Source: Apiosordaria backusii (lineage: Eukaryota > Ascomycota > Sordariomycetes > Sordariales > Lasiosphaeriaceae). Taken from it: 64,000 nt of DNA. Below the pieces are notes generated by a model, which was given only the letters and a program-made list of their open reading frames with translations, was not told where the DNA came from and ran no database searches. Shown here piece after piece: positions 1 to 12,058 of the stretch (the first letter of the stretch is position 1; each line of letters opens with the position of its first letter). The stretch spans positions 2,542,001 to 2,606,000 of the forward strand of contig JAUKTV010000005.1 of assembly GCA_030549205.1 (NCBI GenBank), written 5' to 3'. The position numbers and the translations under genes were made by a program.

Positions 1-403
1 GGCTAGCGATGGGAGGTACGGGGTTGGGGCATTGATAGACATTCTCGCTAGAGCGACATGTGAAATTGAATGTGTTATTTAACTACTTCACGATGATCTT
101 TCATGTGTCTGCGTACAAAGCACAGTCCAAATGTGATTCTGGACACTTGAGATGCGATCATATTGTTTCCCGCCCAACATTAGCTAGGTGGGCCGGTTCC
201 ATTGTTTAATAATGCCTATGTGACATCTATCCTGTTCCGTCGAGTCCTGTCCGTCCGTTGAGAAAGATATAACTCCAAAAACGCCTAGCTGATGCCCATC
301 AAATACCGATATTCGTCCACTTCATAATGACACCTTCATGTTTCTGTGCTTTCAACAACCCTGACTTTCTGTTTCCCCAGATGATGATAATGGATTATTT
401 CCA
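1..403. other. Left edge, no gene seen
   Basis: This stretch lies downstream of the leftmost gene, which is on the minus strand and stops at 404. It should hold that gene's 3' UTR. I see no open frame with conserved content, no repeat and no RNA gene. Confidence 0.5.
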
Positions 404-1390
404 TCATGACCGCTTCCCTCCCCTCCCCTTCTTCTCAATCTTATCCCTCCCAGGGACATACGGCGCCGCGATTCCCACCAGCTTCTGCGGCTGGTTGCTC
501 CCTACCAGTCCCGCCGTGCTCGTCGTCCCGGCGTTCCCAGCCGTAAACTCAAACGTCCCCGAAGAAGAATTTGTCCCAGTCACAACCTGCGGCACCCCCG
601 GCGTGGGAGCTTTGAGCTGCTCAGCGTGCAATTTATCCAGGCTCTCCCCCACAACGGCGTACTGCGACCAGTTTATCGGGGGACATCTCACTACCGTTTG
701 CGGTTTAGGGAGTTTTCTCCATGCTGGTTCTTTTTCCTTGTTTGCCTCGCCGTCCTGCTTCTTGGTGTCGTCATCACCATCCTCGTCATCGTTGTCGGAA
801 TCATCATCTGAATCATCTGATGGCGGGGAGCCACCGAATAGGCCCTCTTCTTTTTGGCCTACTTTCCCCGAGGTGAGGTCGGCGACGAAGGCGGCTGGGT
901 CGGAGAGGGCGGAGAGTTTGGCTCGGTGGAGGGATTGGATGTCAGCTTGGGCGCGTTGGCGCTGGAGCTGGAGGATGGAGATGGCGGATTTTAGGGCGAG
1001 GACGTCGGGGTTGGAGTCGAAGTCTAGGGGGACTGGTTGGGGAGGGGGGATGATGAGGGATGGTGTGGGGGCTTGGGAGGTGTGGGAGAGGAGGGGGCGG
1101 GAGAGGGAGAAATCCGGGATGGTGGGAGGGGGATGGGGGTTTCTTTTGGGAGGTGGGAGGGTTTGGTTGGATCGAGTTTGGGGGTTATGGGGGATATTGG
1201 GGGCGGGTTGGGGAGGGTGGTCGGGGGTTGTGTTTGTGGTTGTGGGAGGAGGTTGTTGTGGTTGTCGGTGTTGTGATGGGTTTGATGGTGGTGGTTGTGG
1301 AGCGGAGCCGGCTCCGGAACCGTGCGCCGCGGCGGAGGCGGAGGCCGGTGTGGCCTGTGTTCCGTTGGTTATGACGGTGAGGCCGGGCAT
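404..1390 (-). CDS. Acidic proline-rich protein of unknown function
   Basis: Single-exon gene of 328 aa with a true ATG at 1390 and stop at 404. I do not recognise the family. Residues 20-120 are low complexity, rich in Pro, Asn, Gln and Thr. A predicted helix follows at about residues 128-175 (ALKSAISILQLQRQRAQADI), then a strongly acidic tract (DDSDDDSDNDDEDGDDD) at about 192-208. A better-folded segment contains KLPKPQTVVRCPPINWSQYA near residues 230-250, and the C-terminus is basic (GRDKIEKKGRGGKRS). Helix, acidic tract and basic tail suggest a nuclear or chromatin-associated protein, but that is inference. The opposite strand is also open but reads as G-rich low complexity. Confidence is good that it is coding, low on function. 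Confidence 0.7.
   Translation of the reverse strand: MPGLTVITNGTQATPASASAAAHGSGAGSAPQPPPSNPSQHRQPQQPPPTTTNTTPDHPPQPAPNIPHNPQTRSNQTLPPPKRNPHPPPTIPDFSLSRPLLSHTSQAPTPSLIIPPPQPVPLDFDSNPDVLALKSAISILQLQRQRAQADIQSLHRAKLSALSDPAAFVADLTSGKVGQKEEGLFGGSPPSDDSDDDSDNDDEDGDDDTKKQDGEANKEKEPAWRKLPKPQTVVRCPPINWSQYAVVGESLDKLHAEQLKAPTPGVPQVVTGTNSSSGTFEFTAGNAGTTSTAGLVGSNQPQKLVGIAAPYVPGRDKIEKKGRGGKRS
1020..1250 (+). other. G-rich tract on the non-coding strand
   Basis: The plus strand opposite the proline codons of the leftmost gene carries many GGG-GGGGGG runs separated by 1-7 bases. It can in principle form G-quadruplexes in the template strand. The simplest explanation is CCN-biased proline codons, so any structural role is inference. 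Confidence 0.4.
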
Positions 1391-3306
1391 GGTCGCCGGT
1401 TGGTATTCGATCCTGACTTGTCACGCGCGGGGTTCTGGGGTTGGGTTTCAAGAAGTTGGAAGCGCGTTGCGCAAGCTGAACACGACGCGCAAAAAGTCAA
1501 AACTGTGAGTGACCGACAGAAAGCGCGGCTTGCAGATGCGGAGTCAAAGGGAGGAATGTTTGTCTGCCTGCGTGGCTCGTTGGTTGGCGTTTGACTTCCA
1601 GGCTGCGAGCATCAAAGAAAGGCGGGGAATTAGGCGACGGGGTTGACGCCAAGGGCGGATGATTAACCGACCTTTCCCCACATGGTGGGGCAGCGTCTGT
1701 GCGTCCCGACTCTTGACTTGGGGAGACCTGGACTGCATCTGAAACACTCACTGCGAGGCTTCCAAAATCGACGACGGTTGCCCATCCTGATACATCGATT
1801 TTTCCTGAGGGCTTTACGCGCCTCATTGTTCTTTTTCCGATGAAATCGAATCATTCTTACAGGACTCCTGCTGTTGCCTGACCAATCGCCGGCATATCGT
1901 CCCACACGCTAGAAGACGAAGATGCAGTCGAAGCACAGTGCCATTCGCCAGAGAAAGACGACATTGATATCAAGCTGTCTCCTGGTAGGTGAGGTTTGTC
2001 CACCGGATGCAGGGCAGTTTTCTCCGGTGCATCTGAGGTCCTTTTTGGATGGCCTCTTGGGCCTTCCCAGGAGATAGCTGAACTGCTTCTCGGACTCGCG
2101 CCCTGAGAACTTGTGACAGCTGCAGGTTAAACTGTGCGGAATCTTGCTCCTTTCCCAGTCTGCAGACGTCTAGACCCGAAAGGAAACAGCTTGCATTTAT
2201 TGGCATACCACAGTACGTCAGCCCTCAGCAAGAAGGGATGTCAGATTTACCAGCTGCGAGGATTTTAGTATTCGCCCTGATCGCATCTTGTCAATCTATC
2301 TTGCGGCATTCAGGATCACGTAGCCACTCCGCTGGTATCTTCCAGTATACCGCTGTCCCGGGAGTTGACGTGGGATCGTCGCCCAGGAATGTTCCAGATT
2401 GCGGAACAGAGCTTCCATAGAAGCAAAGAAGCATGCAATCCTCAAGCCTTTAACGACGATCCTGCATGGTCTTTGGATTCGAAGGGGTTTTTCTGTATGC
2501 CAAGACCGTTTTCCATCCTCAACTATGATGTATCATCGGACCAAGGCCAAGCGACCTCCAGTCCAATGCACGCTGTTTTTGTCGCCAATGATGCAGCCAG
2601 GGTTCATCCTTCTGCTTTGGGGTTGACACCGCCATGAAATAATGCATTCCCGTAGGTTACGCTATGTCATTGAACTTTATAAGAGCTAGGCTCTGTCAAG
2701 GCGGCACCAGCGGCCGTTATCAACAAATTCATTTTCTCTTGCTTTTCAGCTTGTGGCGGTTACATTCTTGACTAGCGCCTGTTCTTGTCTCGGGATCTCG
2801 TGGCTAGCTTCTGAGCTCGCTTGGCTTGTTGCTTTTCGTCCCCAGGGGTCCTTATTAGTGACCTCCCTCATGCTCGACTCTTGATCCGGCATTTCTCGCG
2901 CATGGTTTCTTCTCCCTTGGCCACCCTCTTAAGTGAAGAACAGGCTGGACGGCTACCTATATACCACATCGGTACCCCAAAGGAGCCCAGATATTCGAGG
3001 ACGCTAGCTACCAGCAAAGGCCTGACATCCGGGTTGCCATCGATTCCACGGCACACGTTTAACCTGTGACTGTGAACTCAGTCAACATATTAGCTGGCTT
3101 TTGGGATAATGTTCTGACTCTACTCAGCCGTGTGTCGTGTTATCAACGCCTGAACAGCCTTCAGCGCGCTCAAACCGATATATCAAGGGAAGCGAGAGTC
3201 GATATACGTACATATCAGACTCGCCACTCACCTTGACGCTCTCACGAGAAGCAGCATCCTCACCTTGACCTCTCCATCCACAAACACACCGAACAATATT
3301 CTCATC
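1391..3306. other. 1.9 kb divergent intergenic region
   Basis: This region separates the divergently transcribed genes starting at 1390 (-) and 3307 (+), so it should hold both promoters and 5' leaders. Open frames of 60-110 codons occur on both strands. They lack recognisable domains, overlap each other and often start at non-ATG codons. I see no repeat or RNA gene. Confidence 0.5.
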
Positions 3307-3936
3307 ATGGACCCAACCTTCCACCCCTACCCCAGCATGTCCGGAGCCAACCCAGAAGCGGACCAAACCCAAAGAACCAAATCTCGCAAAAGCAGCAAAT
3401 CATCCACCTCGGTCAAGTCCTCCAAGAAACAACAGAGTTCCCCAACCAAAGAACGAGGGGACGAGCGCAGGTCAGGAGGGGGAGTTAAGCTCCTAACAAA
3501 AGTGTCCAAGCTCACCGGGTGGCTCTCCACGTCCGAGCCCTCCACGCAAGCTCTGCTGTCACACCAGAAAGAAACTTTTCGCAAGGCAGGGGTGCCCCTG
3601 ACGGATAGCGAGGCGCACTCGAAGCTGAGGGCGCCGATTGGGGAGATTCCTTCTGATGCGATCACCTCGACGACGGGACCTGATCCGGAGGAGTTGTTAC
3701 GGAGGAAAAAAGAGGAGAGAAAGAGGAGGGAGAGGGAAAGGAGAGGGAGTGAGGCAACGACGATGGCGGGGAGTGTGAGGTCGGGGGGTTCGGGATCGGG
3801 GTCGTTGTCGGGGTATAGTATGAGTGGGGGGAGTAGTGTGAGGAAGGGGTCTCTGTCGAGTCCGGTGGGAGGGGGGCATGGTGGGGAGATGGGGCAGGTG
3901 CCGTGGAATTATGGGTGGGATGATAAGTGGCAGTGA
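3307..3936 (+). CDS. Basic serine-rich protein of unknown function
   Basis: Single exon of 209 aa. The frame is open 42 nt further upstream, but the first ATG is at 3307. The N-terminal third is rich in Ser and Lys (SRKSSKSSTSVKSSKKQQSS). A small conserved-looking core follows (LLTKVSKLTGWLSTSEPSTQ, about residues 64-83). A highly charged helix (EELLRRKKEERKRRERERRG) sits near residues 130-150. The C-terminal 60 residues are Gly/Ser rich and end in VPWNYGWDDKWQ, whose aromatic residues suggest a short conserved motif. I do not recognise the family. Composition suggests a largely disordered, possibly nuclear protein. An ATG start with no internal stops supports coding status. Confidence 0.6.
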   Translation: MDPTFHPYPSMSGANPEADQTQRTKSRKSSKSSTSVKSSKKQQSSPTKERGDERRSGGGVKLLTKVSKLTGWLSTSEPSTQALLSHQKETFRKAGVPLTDSEAHSKLRAPIGEIPSDAITSTTGPDPEELLRRKKEERKRRERERRGSEATTMAGSVRSGGSGSGSLSGYSMSGGSSVRKGSLSSPVGGGHGGEMGQVPWNYGWDDKWQ

Positions 3937-4757
3937 GTGAGGTTTGAGGTTGTGGTGGGGGGTGTAAAGTGAATGAAAGGTTATGAACTGCTATGTGGTA
4001 TATGTTGAAAAAGTGTTATGAACTTCTATGATGGACATGAATCAGTATGGATCATGAGATTTCAATATGGGAATTTTGGAACACAAAAGGAGGGTAAAGA
4101 AGCCCAGGGTATGTTGCCAATTGGAGGAGTTTGAATGAAGCACGGATACGATCCCATGATGTGTTGATAATGAACATGCATTACGAGTTCTATGGTGAAG
4201 TATACTAATTCTCCATGGGAATCCCAGCTATCGAAAACCATGTGCCTCAAAAAGTGCCAATTTCTTGTCCATGTTAGCGGCCGATCTGCCGCTATGTTAG
4301 TTGAGGTTGAACCAACAAAAGAAACTAACCAATAAGCGGCCCGCTACACATAAAAGTGGGCAGCTCTTAATGGACGAGTTATGACGTCGTTGATTGTTGG
4401 AGATCCCCCCTCATGACCTCCTGCTTTTTGGGGTATCTGGAGAGGCAAAGACTCGTAGGTTTCTAATTGATTGTCCCAGTTATCTTCCTTCAGCATTCCT
4501 ACAGGGTGCTTATTCTTTTCTCGTTTACAGAGAAGGAATCATTGGTCGTGATACCCTCAACTACCCTCAATAGGAACATCAGACGATGAACTGCTGCTAG
4601 CTATCTTACCTGCCTACCTACCTTATCCACACCTCCTATTCTCTCATCTACGCCTCACCTTGCGAGCTTAGCTTCTCCCTCTCCTCCACCTACCTCTTAG
4701 ACCTGCAGCAACCCTTTTCATAAGAGCTGTAGAGGACAAACATCCATACATTACACA
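3937..4757. other. Intergenic, 3' UTR and next promoter
   Basis: This holds the 3' UTR of the gene ending at 3936 and the promoter of the membrane protein starting at 4758. Pyrimidine-rich sequence precedes that start, as is common in fungal promoters. No gene is seen. Confidence 0.5.
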
Positions 4758-6422
4758 ATGGCCACTAACGGAATCCGGTCCTCCAGTGACCGCTACTCCT
4801 CCGAAGACGACGGCATCCACCCCACAACAAACGAGCACACCCGCCTCCTCCCCAACCGCGTCGACAGCACCACCTACAACCCCCGCGCCGCCCACCCCAA
4901 TGGCCCTTACCTCTCTCCCGATGACCCGGCAGTGTCCCCTTACAACCTCTTCACCGTCCGCATCGTCCGCTATGCCACCGTCGCGCTCACCATTTTCACG
5001 TTTATATGGTGGATTCTCATGGTGATCTCCATCTTTGTCACCCCTCCCGGCCTTCACGTTCGCGGATCTCCCTTCTTTAGCTTTAGCTATGCTACCGTGG
5101 CGCTGATTACACTGATTATCTCGTTGATTTTCTTTGCGGTACCGAGCAAGAGTCAACGGGTCTTGAGTCTGGTTATTGCGGGGCTGCTGCTAGTTGATAC
5201 GATTATCATCGTTGCTGTGACGAGATTAAGACATGAGGAGATATGGGTTGGGGTAGGGAGTGTGGTTTGGGCTACGCTCATGGCCTGTTGGGCGGTTATT
5301 GCGGATAGGACTGTTCAGTGGGGCAAGGCGGAAGAGGAGGAAAGGCTGACGGGGAGGTCGGAGCATAGGCGGACGTTGTTGGAATGGACCGAGGTTTTGC
5401 TGAGTTCGGTGGCGCTTTCGGTTATTACTGCTGGTGTGGTGCTCATGACTTGCACGTTGATCCTGAGAGGTATCGACTCTGGGCTGGCGCCGCCGGGAGA
5501 GCGGTACTGGGTTGATGAGGACAAGTACCAGATTCATTTGTACTGTCATGGGAATAAGACTGATGCCAGGGGGAATAAGTCGACGACGGTGCTGATTGAG
5601 GGAGGGGAGGATCCGGTTGAGAGGGGGCTGTGGCAGTTTGCTGAGAATGCGGTTAAGAATGGATCGATTGAGAGGTTCTGTTTTGCTGATAGACCCGGGA
5701 TGGCTTGGAGTGATACCGCGCCGTCGCCGCTCTCTGCGAGTATGGCTTCGGATGTATTGGGGGAGACATTGTCGAGAGCTGGTGAGGAAGGGCCTTGGGT
5801 TTTGGTTAGTGCTGGGATTGGGTCGATTTATTCCCGGGTGTTCAGCTCAAGGCATGAGGAGGATGTGCGTGGTCTTTTGATGATTGATCCGCTTCATGAG
5901 GACCTGCTGGCAAGAGTTGGCGATCCTGGCCGTGGGTTCCTGCTTTGGCTTCGTGGTGTCATCTCGCCTTATGGGATAGACCGCATTTTGGGGGCAATAC
6001 TCAGAGGAAGGCGTTCGGTTGACCGGGTCTGGGGTCGTTCCTCATATCAGTCTGGAACCACCATCTTTGCCAAACTTCAGGAAGCCCTTGTGGCCGACTC
6101 GCTCACGAAGCGAGATGTTGCCTCGAGCCGAACCATTCAGGACAAGGAGACGCCGCTGGTTATTATTAGCTCTGGTGAACAAATACGGAGGGATAGTGAG
6201 TGGGAAGCTAAGGTATGTACCCACTGATGTGCCCGTTTCCTTGTTGAATAAAGGCTGACCAGGTGACCATAGCAACGGGACCTCAGCCACCTCACCAGGA
6301 AGCTGCAGGATTGGGATATTGTGGATAAGGCGCCTCATCGTGTCTGGGATACGCTGGAGGGGAGAGTCATCATTGAAAGGAGGCTCAAGAAATTGGTCAA
6401 GGCTAAGATAGGGGGTCTGTAA
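4758..6422 (+). CDS. Five-helix membrane protein, alpha/beta-hydrolase-like
   Basis: Exons 4758-6212 and 6273-6422 give 534 aa. The 60-nt intron has a GTATGT donor, a GCTGAC branch site and phase 0. Five hydrophobic segments lie in the first half (about residues 70-95, 110-132, 138-160, 165-187 and 212-236). The second half resembles an alpha/beta-hydrolase: a VLIEGGED strand-turn, FCFADRPGMAWSD after it, and VLVSAGIGSIYSRVF where the nucleophile elbow should be. In active enzymes that elbow is G-x-S-x-G; here it reads S-A-G-I-G, so a Ser nucleophile is not evident. The layout matches a fungal family described as mitochondrial integral membrane proteins (probably the DUF2417 type; recalled, not searched). 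Substrate unknown. The second exon adds a basic C-terminal tail. Confidence 0.85.
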
Positions 6423-8096
6423 AAGTGAGCCGGTGGTGGATTTATTTTTGATAACGGATGCTGAATGATTAGGGGCCCAGACAAGAGTATGGTGTTGAGA
6501 GCCCCGCCTTGAGTTCATACTGTTGTATTGATACTTGATAGGAGCTGGGTATTTAATCCTGTGTAGTATTAGTCACAAGGAAACCGAGCTCGTGTTTCTG
6601 CATGCAGGTCAGCATGATTATGGGATCCTGCAGCTGATTATCGGGATGCGTGATGTACGAATACTCATCCGCATTGCATGCCGATTGAGGTCAAGGGGTG
6701 AGAAGTCGAATCCTCACCTCCCCTTCATGGTCAGATGAAGAATATCTGAGTAAGGGGCGGCCTGTCCAGACAGGCAGTAATGATGCTGGATCAAAGTGGA
6801 TTTGTCTCTCTAAATGGCATCGAAATGCCTCCATAACCCCACCCGAAGAGCTCGCACTTGAGGCAGACAGGTACACCGTTGGGCCCCTCCCTGCTTTTGC
6901 ATCATCTCGTCCAAGCTTCACGGGTCTGGGACATAACAAAAAAACGGCGGGACAAAACAAAAAGACGGCACCTTGTGGTTATTAGTCAGGTAAGCAAGGG
7001 AGGAGGGTGAGAAAACACGGCATGGCATGTAGCTCGGGGACAGTTTGATCTCTTTCAACAAACGGCCAAAGATCTTGGGCCGAAATGCATCCAAAATCCC
7101 ATGGCACGATGCTGCCATTCCTTGAATAACTTTGGGCATAAGTGGGCAATTTCCCCATTTGGCCGTTGTCACTAAAATTTATAGGGCACCAGCGGAAAGG
7201 TCTTGGCGGCGGAGCAGGACTCGGTCATGGCTCTGCGGTGACCCTAGGAAATTCAAGGAGAAGGAGGCGCCCATCTCCCGCGTGTTGTTTCGAGCATCTT
7301 TGCTCTCTAGTTCTCTGCGAATACTGATCGGCTGCTGATTCTGATCTCTCTTCTAACTCGAGCCCCAAGGTAGCTTTCCTGCAACCTACCCAAAGAAGGC
7401 GCTGTCCCTGTCTCCCAGAAAGCCTGAAATTGGCGCTCCGCCGTGGCGGGGGGCTGTCGATCGCTGCTGTCTTGACCTAACTGGGGAGAGTAAGGTCAAG
7501 TGTGGACCACAACCCGACCTCCTGAACGTCTCCGACTCTTGTCATCTCCAGCCAACCTCAGCGCATCCGCATCCGCATCCCACGACGTGCGATTCATCCT
7601 GGCCAGACATTGAAACTTCGAGATCCGAGTTTGCAAAAAGACCCAGCCGGCTGCACCACGAGGCTGCCCTTGTCGACTGTACTCCCGACTCCCTCCACCA
7701 TAAGGCCCGCTGTTGCTCTCGTTCGCTCAACGTCGTCGTTCAGCCTCAACCTCCAATCGTGCCCAGCCCGCCGATTACTTGCTCGACAGCTGCCCGCACA
7801 GCCTCCGCCCAGAGCGACGCTTACCTATCGTGTTGGTTATCTTTAGCCCCCGCCTTTACCAACGCATACCACATTCAGACCGACTGCCCGCAGCGACCAT
7901 CGTCGTTTATTTTGGCCAGTCGCTTGATGTCGGGCCCTCTCCTGGCTGAGCCCCCGGTTTATTCGCTCCACGACCGCGCCCGCGCCCTTGACCCTCGAGT
8001 TTCGCTTCAACCACAACCTCGATTGTTTACTTTCAAGGGGAACGCACATGGTGTAGCGTGACGAAACTCAGTGGACGGATTAAGGATCAGTCCACA
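6423..8096. other. 1.7 kb upstream region and long leader of lrg1
   Basis: This lies between the membrane-protein stop and the lrg1 start. The last 600-800 bases are C/T-rich, typical of a long fungal 5' leader. Overlapping open frames of 60-100 codons are present but none looks conserved. Rho-pathway regulators in fungi often have long leaders; that comparison is general knowledge rather than something shown here. Confidence 0.5.
7927..8061 (+). promoter_or_regulatory. Possible upstream ORFs in the lrg1 leader
   Basis: Two ATGs precede the lrg1 start at 8097. One opens a 44-codon frame (7927-8061, stop TGA). The other is a minimal two-codon ORF (8048-8056, ATG GTG TAG) nested near its end and 40 nt before the main ATG. 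If both are in the mRNA they could lower translation of lrg1. Whether they are transcribed is not known. Confidence 0.4.
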
Positions 8097-11000
8097 ATGG
8101 CAGGATACGACTACGGTGGTGCTGGCGGTGGAGGTCCAGGTAGCCTCGGCCTTGGAGGCGGCGATTGGGCACATGGCGATCCTCGTGGGAATCCTCACGG
8201 CCATCCTCACAATGGGAGAACTCCAAACTCACCAGCTCTAGGCAGCAACGGAGACACAGATTTGGAATTGAGACAAAGCGGCGAACGCAACAGATCAAGG
8301 CAACGGGCAGCTAGGACAGCCAGTGGCCAAGTACGTGCCTGCAAGAAGTGCGGAGAGCCCTTGACGGGCCAATTTGTTCGCGCTCTGGATGGCACATTCC
8401 ATTTGGACTGCTTCAAGTGCCGAGTGAGTACTAATTCTTACCTTTTGAACTTCCCCTCTCTATTTAGCGGTGTGCCGCTCTTTTGGCCCATGTGTTTTTT
8501 TTTCTAATCGCCTTGTAGGATTGTGGGCAAATCGTAGCTTCCAAGTTCTTTCCAGCAGACGACGAGAACGGCGACGGACAATACCCCCTTTGCGAAACAG
8601 ATTATTTCCGACGACTGGGTCTGCTGTGCCATCAGTGCGGCGGAGCCTTACGAGGATCCTACATAACGGCGCTCGATCGCAAATACCACGTCGATCACTT
8701 CACCTGCTCCCTTTGTCCAACGGTATTTGGAGCTCAGGATAGCTATTACGAACATGATGGTCAAGTTTATTGCCATTACCATTATTCGACCCAGTTCGCT
8801 CAGCGGTGTAGTGGTTGCCAAACCTCTATCCTGAAGCAATTCGTTGAAATCTTTCGAAATGGACAGAATCAGCATTGGCATCCCGAATGCTACATGATCC
8901 ACAAGTTCTGGAATGTCCGTCTGAATTCACCACAAGAAGCTCCTGTCATCACTCAAGATGACGCCGCTGGCCGCGAACACGTCCGTGGCGAGGAGGAACG
9001 CATGGAAGAGAAGGTGTACCGAATCTGGAGCGTGCTCTCGACCTTTGAGGAGTCCTCGGCTGCTTGTATATCGGACATGCTCCTGCATGTGAGCAACGGG
9101 GCCTATGTAGATGGTGTCATGGTAGCCAAGAAGTTTATCTTCCATGTCGACATCCTGTTCCGCTCCGCAGACCGGCTCGACGCCACCATGACCAGCGATG
9201 CGGACCCCAAATGTAAGAATAACCCCCGTGGCGCACCTAAACCTCGTAACATTGTGCTGACCGAATACGCAGCTGGTTTGGCGTATGGGCGCGAAGCCAA
9301 ATTGCTTTGCAAAAAGATCGTGGCGTTTTTCTCACTACTTTCCAAAACTCAAGACCGGGTTACACGCAAGCCTGGTGTCACACAAGAACTGTTGACGCTT
9401 GTGACCGGTCTTGCCCACTACTTGAAGCTTCTCATTCGAATCTGCCTGCAAGGCGCTCTCCGGATTGAAAAAGAACGAAACTCGCCGGATGGCCTCTACA
9501 ATTTCCTGGATGATTTGAGCGACCTGGAAGCGTTGAAAGTGGACGACAACTCCACAACGACGCTCCAGTTAACCTCTGGAATGTCCAGACTATCGGCACA
9601 TGACTCAGATCAGTGCATCTTGTGCCATAAACCCATCGAAGACGAATGCGCAAAGAGCGGGGACAAGCGGTGGCACTTGGCCTGTGCCAACTGCTCGCGT
9701 TGCGGCAAAGAACTCGGGCGGAAGCTTCAAGAGGCGCGGTTAACTCCTTACGACACCAAGATCGTGTGCAGCACTTGCGACCCCCATATCCCCGCACACG
9801 TATCGCCGTTTGAACACATCACCAAGCTCCAACAGTATGTCTTTTTGCTTCAAGTGGCACTGGCAAGGTTACTCGAGATCCTTCGAGTAAATGGCGCTCT
9901 TAATAATCCCGATGATCCAAATGGAGGTGACCATGACTCTGGCGAGGCTAGGTCCAGACAACAAGGGGGCGATTACCCACGCCATCATCGAGAGTCGTCC
10001 TACGAGAGCGCTCTCAACGATGTTCGAAGGTTGAAGAGCACCCGTATGGACAAACACTTGTCGTCCAGCTTTAGAAAGGCTCGGACATCAAGAATCCTGG
10101 ATGGACCTGAGAGCAGCAGCGTGCGGCCTGGGTCGGCAGGTGGTACGGGAGAGGGAGGCCAGAACAGGGGTTTTCACATCGTCGATGAGCGAGGACCTAT
10201 TGACGAAGAGGACATGACATTACCAAATCAAGATGCTCTCACCCTCGACGACATTCCCCGAATTGTTGCGGCTGAGCAAGCGGCAAGGGAGCAAAGGTCG
10301 TATCAACCAAACCAAAATCGCCAGGAGCTCTTCCGCTCTCCAGCCACCGAACCAAGACTAGGAGCTGGTGGTGCTAATAACATGCACCGGCGAAGTCTGT
10401 CCGATGGCAAAGCAGTAGGGTCACGCAGCCTTGGGGACCCGGGCGCTATGCGCGGTGCTCGGCGGTACTTTTCAGAATTGTCGGGTCTGGAGTACTTCAT
10501 CGTCAGGCATCTGGCAGTCATGACAATGCATCCCATGGTCGAGTCTGAGTTTACACTGGAAGAGCTTTTAGGATTCATTGAGAACAAGAAGGCACCAACT
10601 TTCTGGAAAAATATCGGCAAGGCTTTCAAGAATGACAAGCAGAAAGGCGTCAAAAAGAAGGGAGTGTTTGGCGTTCCATTGGAGGTTATTATTGAGCGGG
10701 ATGGATGCGAGTCGACTGACGGTGTTGGACCTGGCACCCTGAAGATTCCTTCCATCATTGACGATATCATCTCGGCCATGAAACAGATGGATCTCTCTGT
10801 TGAAGGTGTCTTTCGAAAAAGTGGCAACCTCAAAAAGTTGGGAGAGGTGGCCGAAGCACTCGACAGGGAAGAGGATGTGGACTTTAGCACGACCCACGTT
10901 GTTCAGCTAGCCGCCCTGCTAAAGCGATACCTGCGAGAACTCCCGGATCCTTTGATGACACAAAAACTATACCGCCTTTGGTTAACGGCGGCCAAAATTC

Positions 11001-11852
11001 CAGATCCAGAGAAGAGGAAGCATTGCCTACACCTGGCATGCTGCCTGCTTCCGAAGCCAAACCGTGACTGCTTGGAAGTTTTGTTCTGCTTCTTGAAATG
11101 GGTGGGATCTTTCCATCAGGTGGATGATGAATCTGGATCCAAGATGGATATCAGAAACTTGGCCACCGTTATTGCCCCCAATGTTTTGTTGGATGCAAAC
11201 AAGGCTGCAAGCCTCGACAGCGACCCTATGTTTGCCATTCAGGCCGTAGAGGTGATAATTGCTAATATCGAGGAGATGTGTTTGGTAAGTCGAAAACCTG
11301 TCACATTTCTTTTGAACGCTGCTAACATATGAACAGGTCCCCGACGATTTGGCCGACCTCCTGCAGGATCAATCATTATTCAACAACAGCGCCGAACTAA
11401 CAACGAAAGAAATCCTGAAGCGGTTTGGCGACCGTGCTGCCAACGGCCCAGTCCGACAGTATAGTGACGTAGGAGAGCTGATGGGCCGTCACGACAATAA
11501 TCCAAGCCGCCCGCCACCGAGGAGGATGGAAACCGACCCGGCATCATGGCAGCAAGAAAGCAGCGCCAGGCCAATGCAAGAGCCAACAATACCGGCGTTT
11601 GTAGCAAACCCTCCCGTTCAAGGGACACCACCGCCCCCTAAGCGTGGGCCATATGACCCTCCTCAGCAGTCGCCGTATAGGGGTCCAGATGGCGGAAATT
11701 CAGGGCATTTGACGCCATCACAGCCGCCACAACAACAACAGCCGCAACACAATCAACCTCAGCAAGGACCACCAGGCCAGGGACAGAGAGGGGAGTGGCG
11801 GAATTCGGGGTGGGGGAGGCAGAATAGTGGGCTGACAACTGGGACTGCGTAG
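8097..11852 (+). CDS. lrg1: LIM-domain Rho GTPase-activating protein Lrg1
   Basis: Exons 8097-8423, 8519-11284 and 11337-11852 give 1202 aa. Both introns are phase 0 (95 and 52 nt). Lrg1-type proteins stimulate GTP hydrolysis by Rho1 at growing tips and septa, limiting cell-wall and MAP-kinase signalling. LIM 1 begins at CKKC (residue 82) and LIM 2 at CHQC. A third zinc module (RCSGCQTSILK...HWHPECYMIHKFWNVRL) follows. A separate LIM starts at CILCHKP (about 475). The RhoGAP domain spans about 827-1031, with EGVFRKSGN carrying the arginine finger (about Arg875). The C-terminal 170 residues are Pro/Gln-rich. The first intron splits LIM 1 between CFKC and DCGQ. LIM repeats plus C-terminal GAP and the MIHKFWNVRL signature separate it from Rga1/Rga2. 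Function is assigned by family. Confidence 0.95.
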
Positions 11853-12058
11853 GAAGCAGCGGCTGATCGTTTGCCTCCTTCTCCTCCTTCTGGTTCTAGA
11901 AGGCCGGAACTATGATACCCCCTCTCCTCCCTCATTTTAAAACAGTTGGAAGTGTTTGTTAGGGTTGAGGCTTGAAAAATATTGGCAAGCATAGCTGCTC
12001 GGCGTTTTTAATATTTTTTCATTGGGTTTTAAATCGATTTAAGTACTTGTTGGGAGTA

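Noticed and set aside
404..1508. 393-codon plus-strand frame opposite the leftmost gene
   Set aside because: Its translation is Gly/Trp/Val low complexity mirroring proline codons on the minus strand; the minus-strand frame has an ATG and an acidic, helical content.
6690..6730. T-arm-like hairpin (GTGAG ... CTCAC around AAGTCGAATC)
   Set aside because: The loop is too long and no D-arm or acceptor stem fits upstream.
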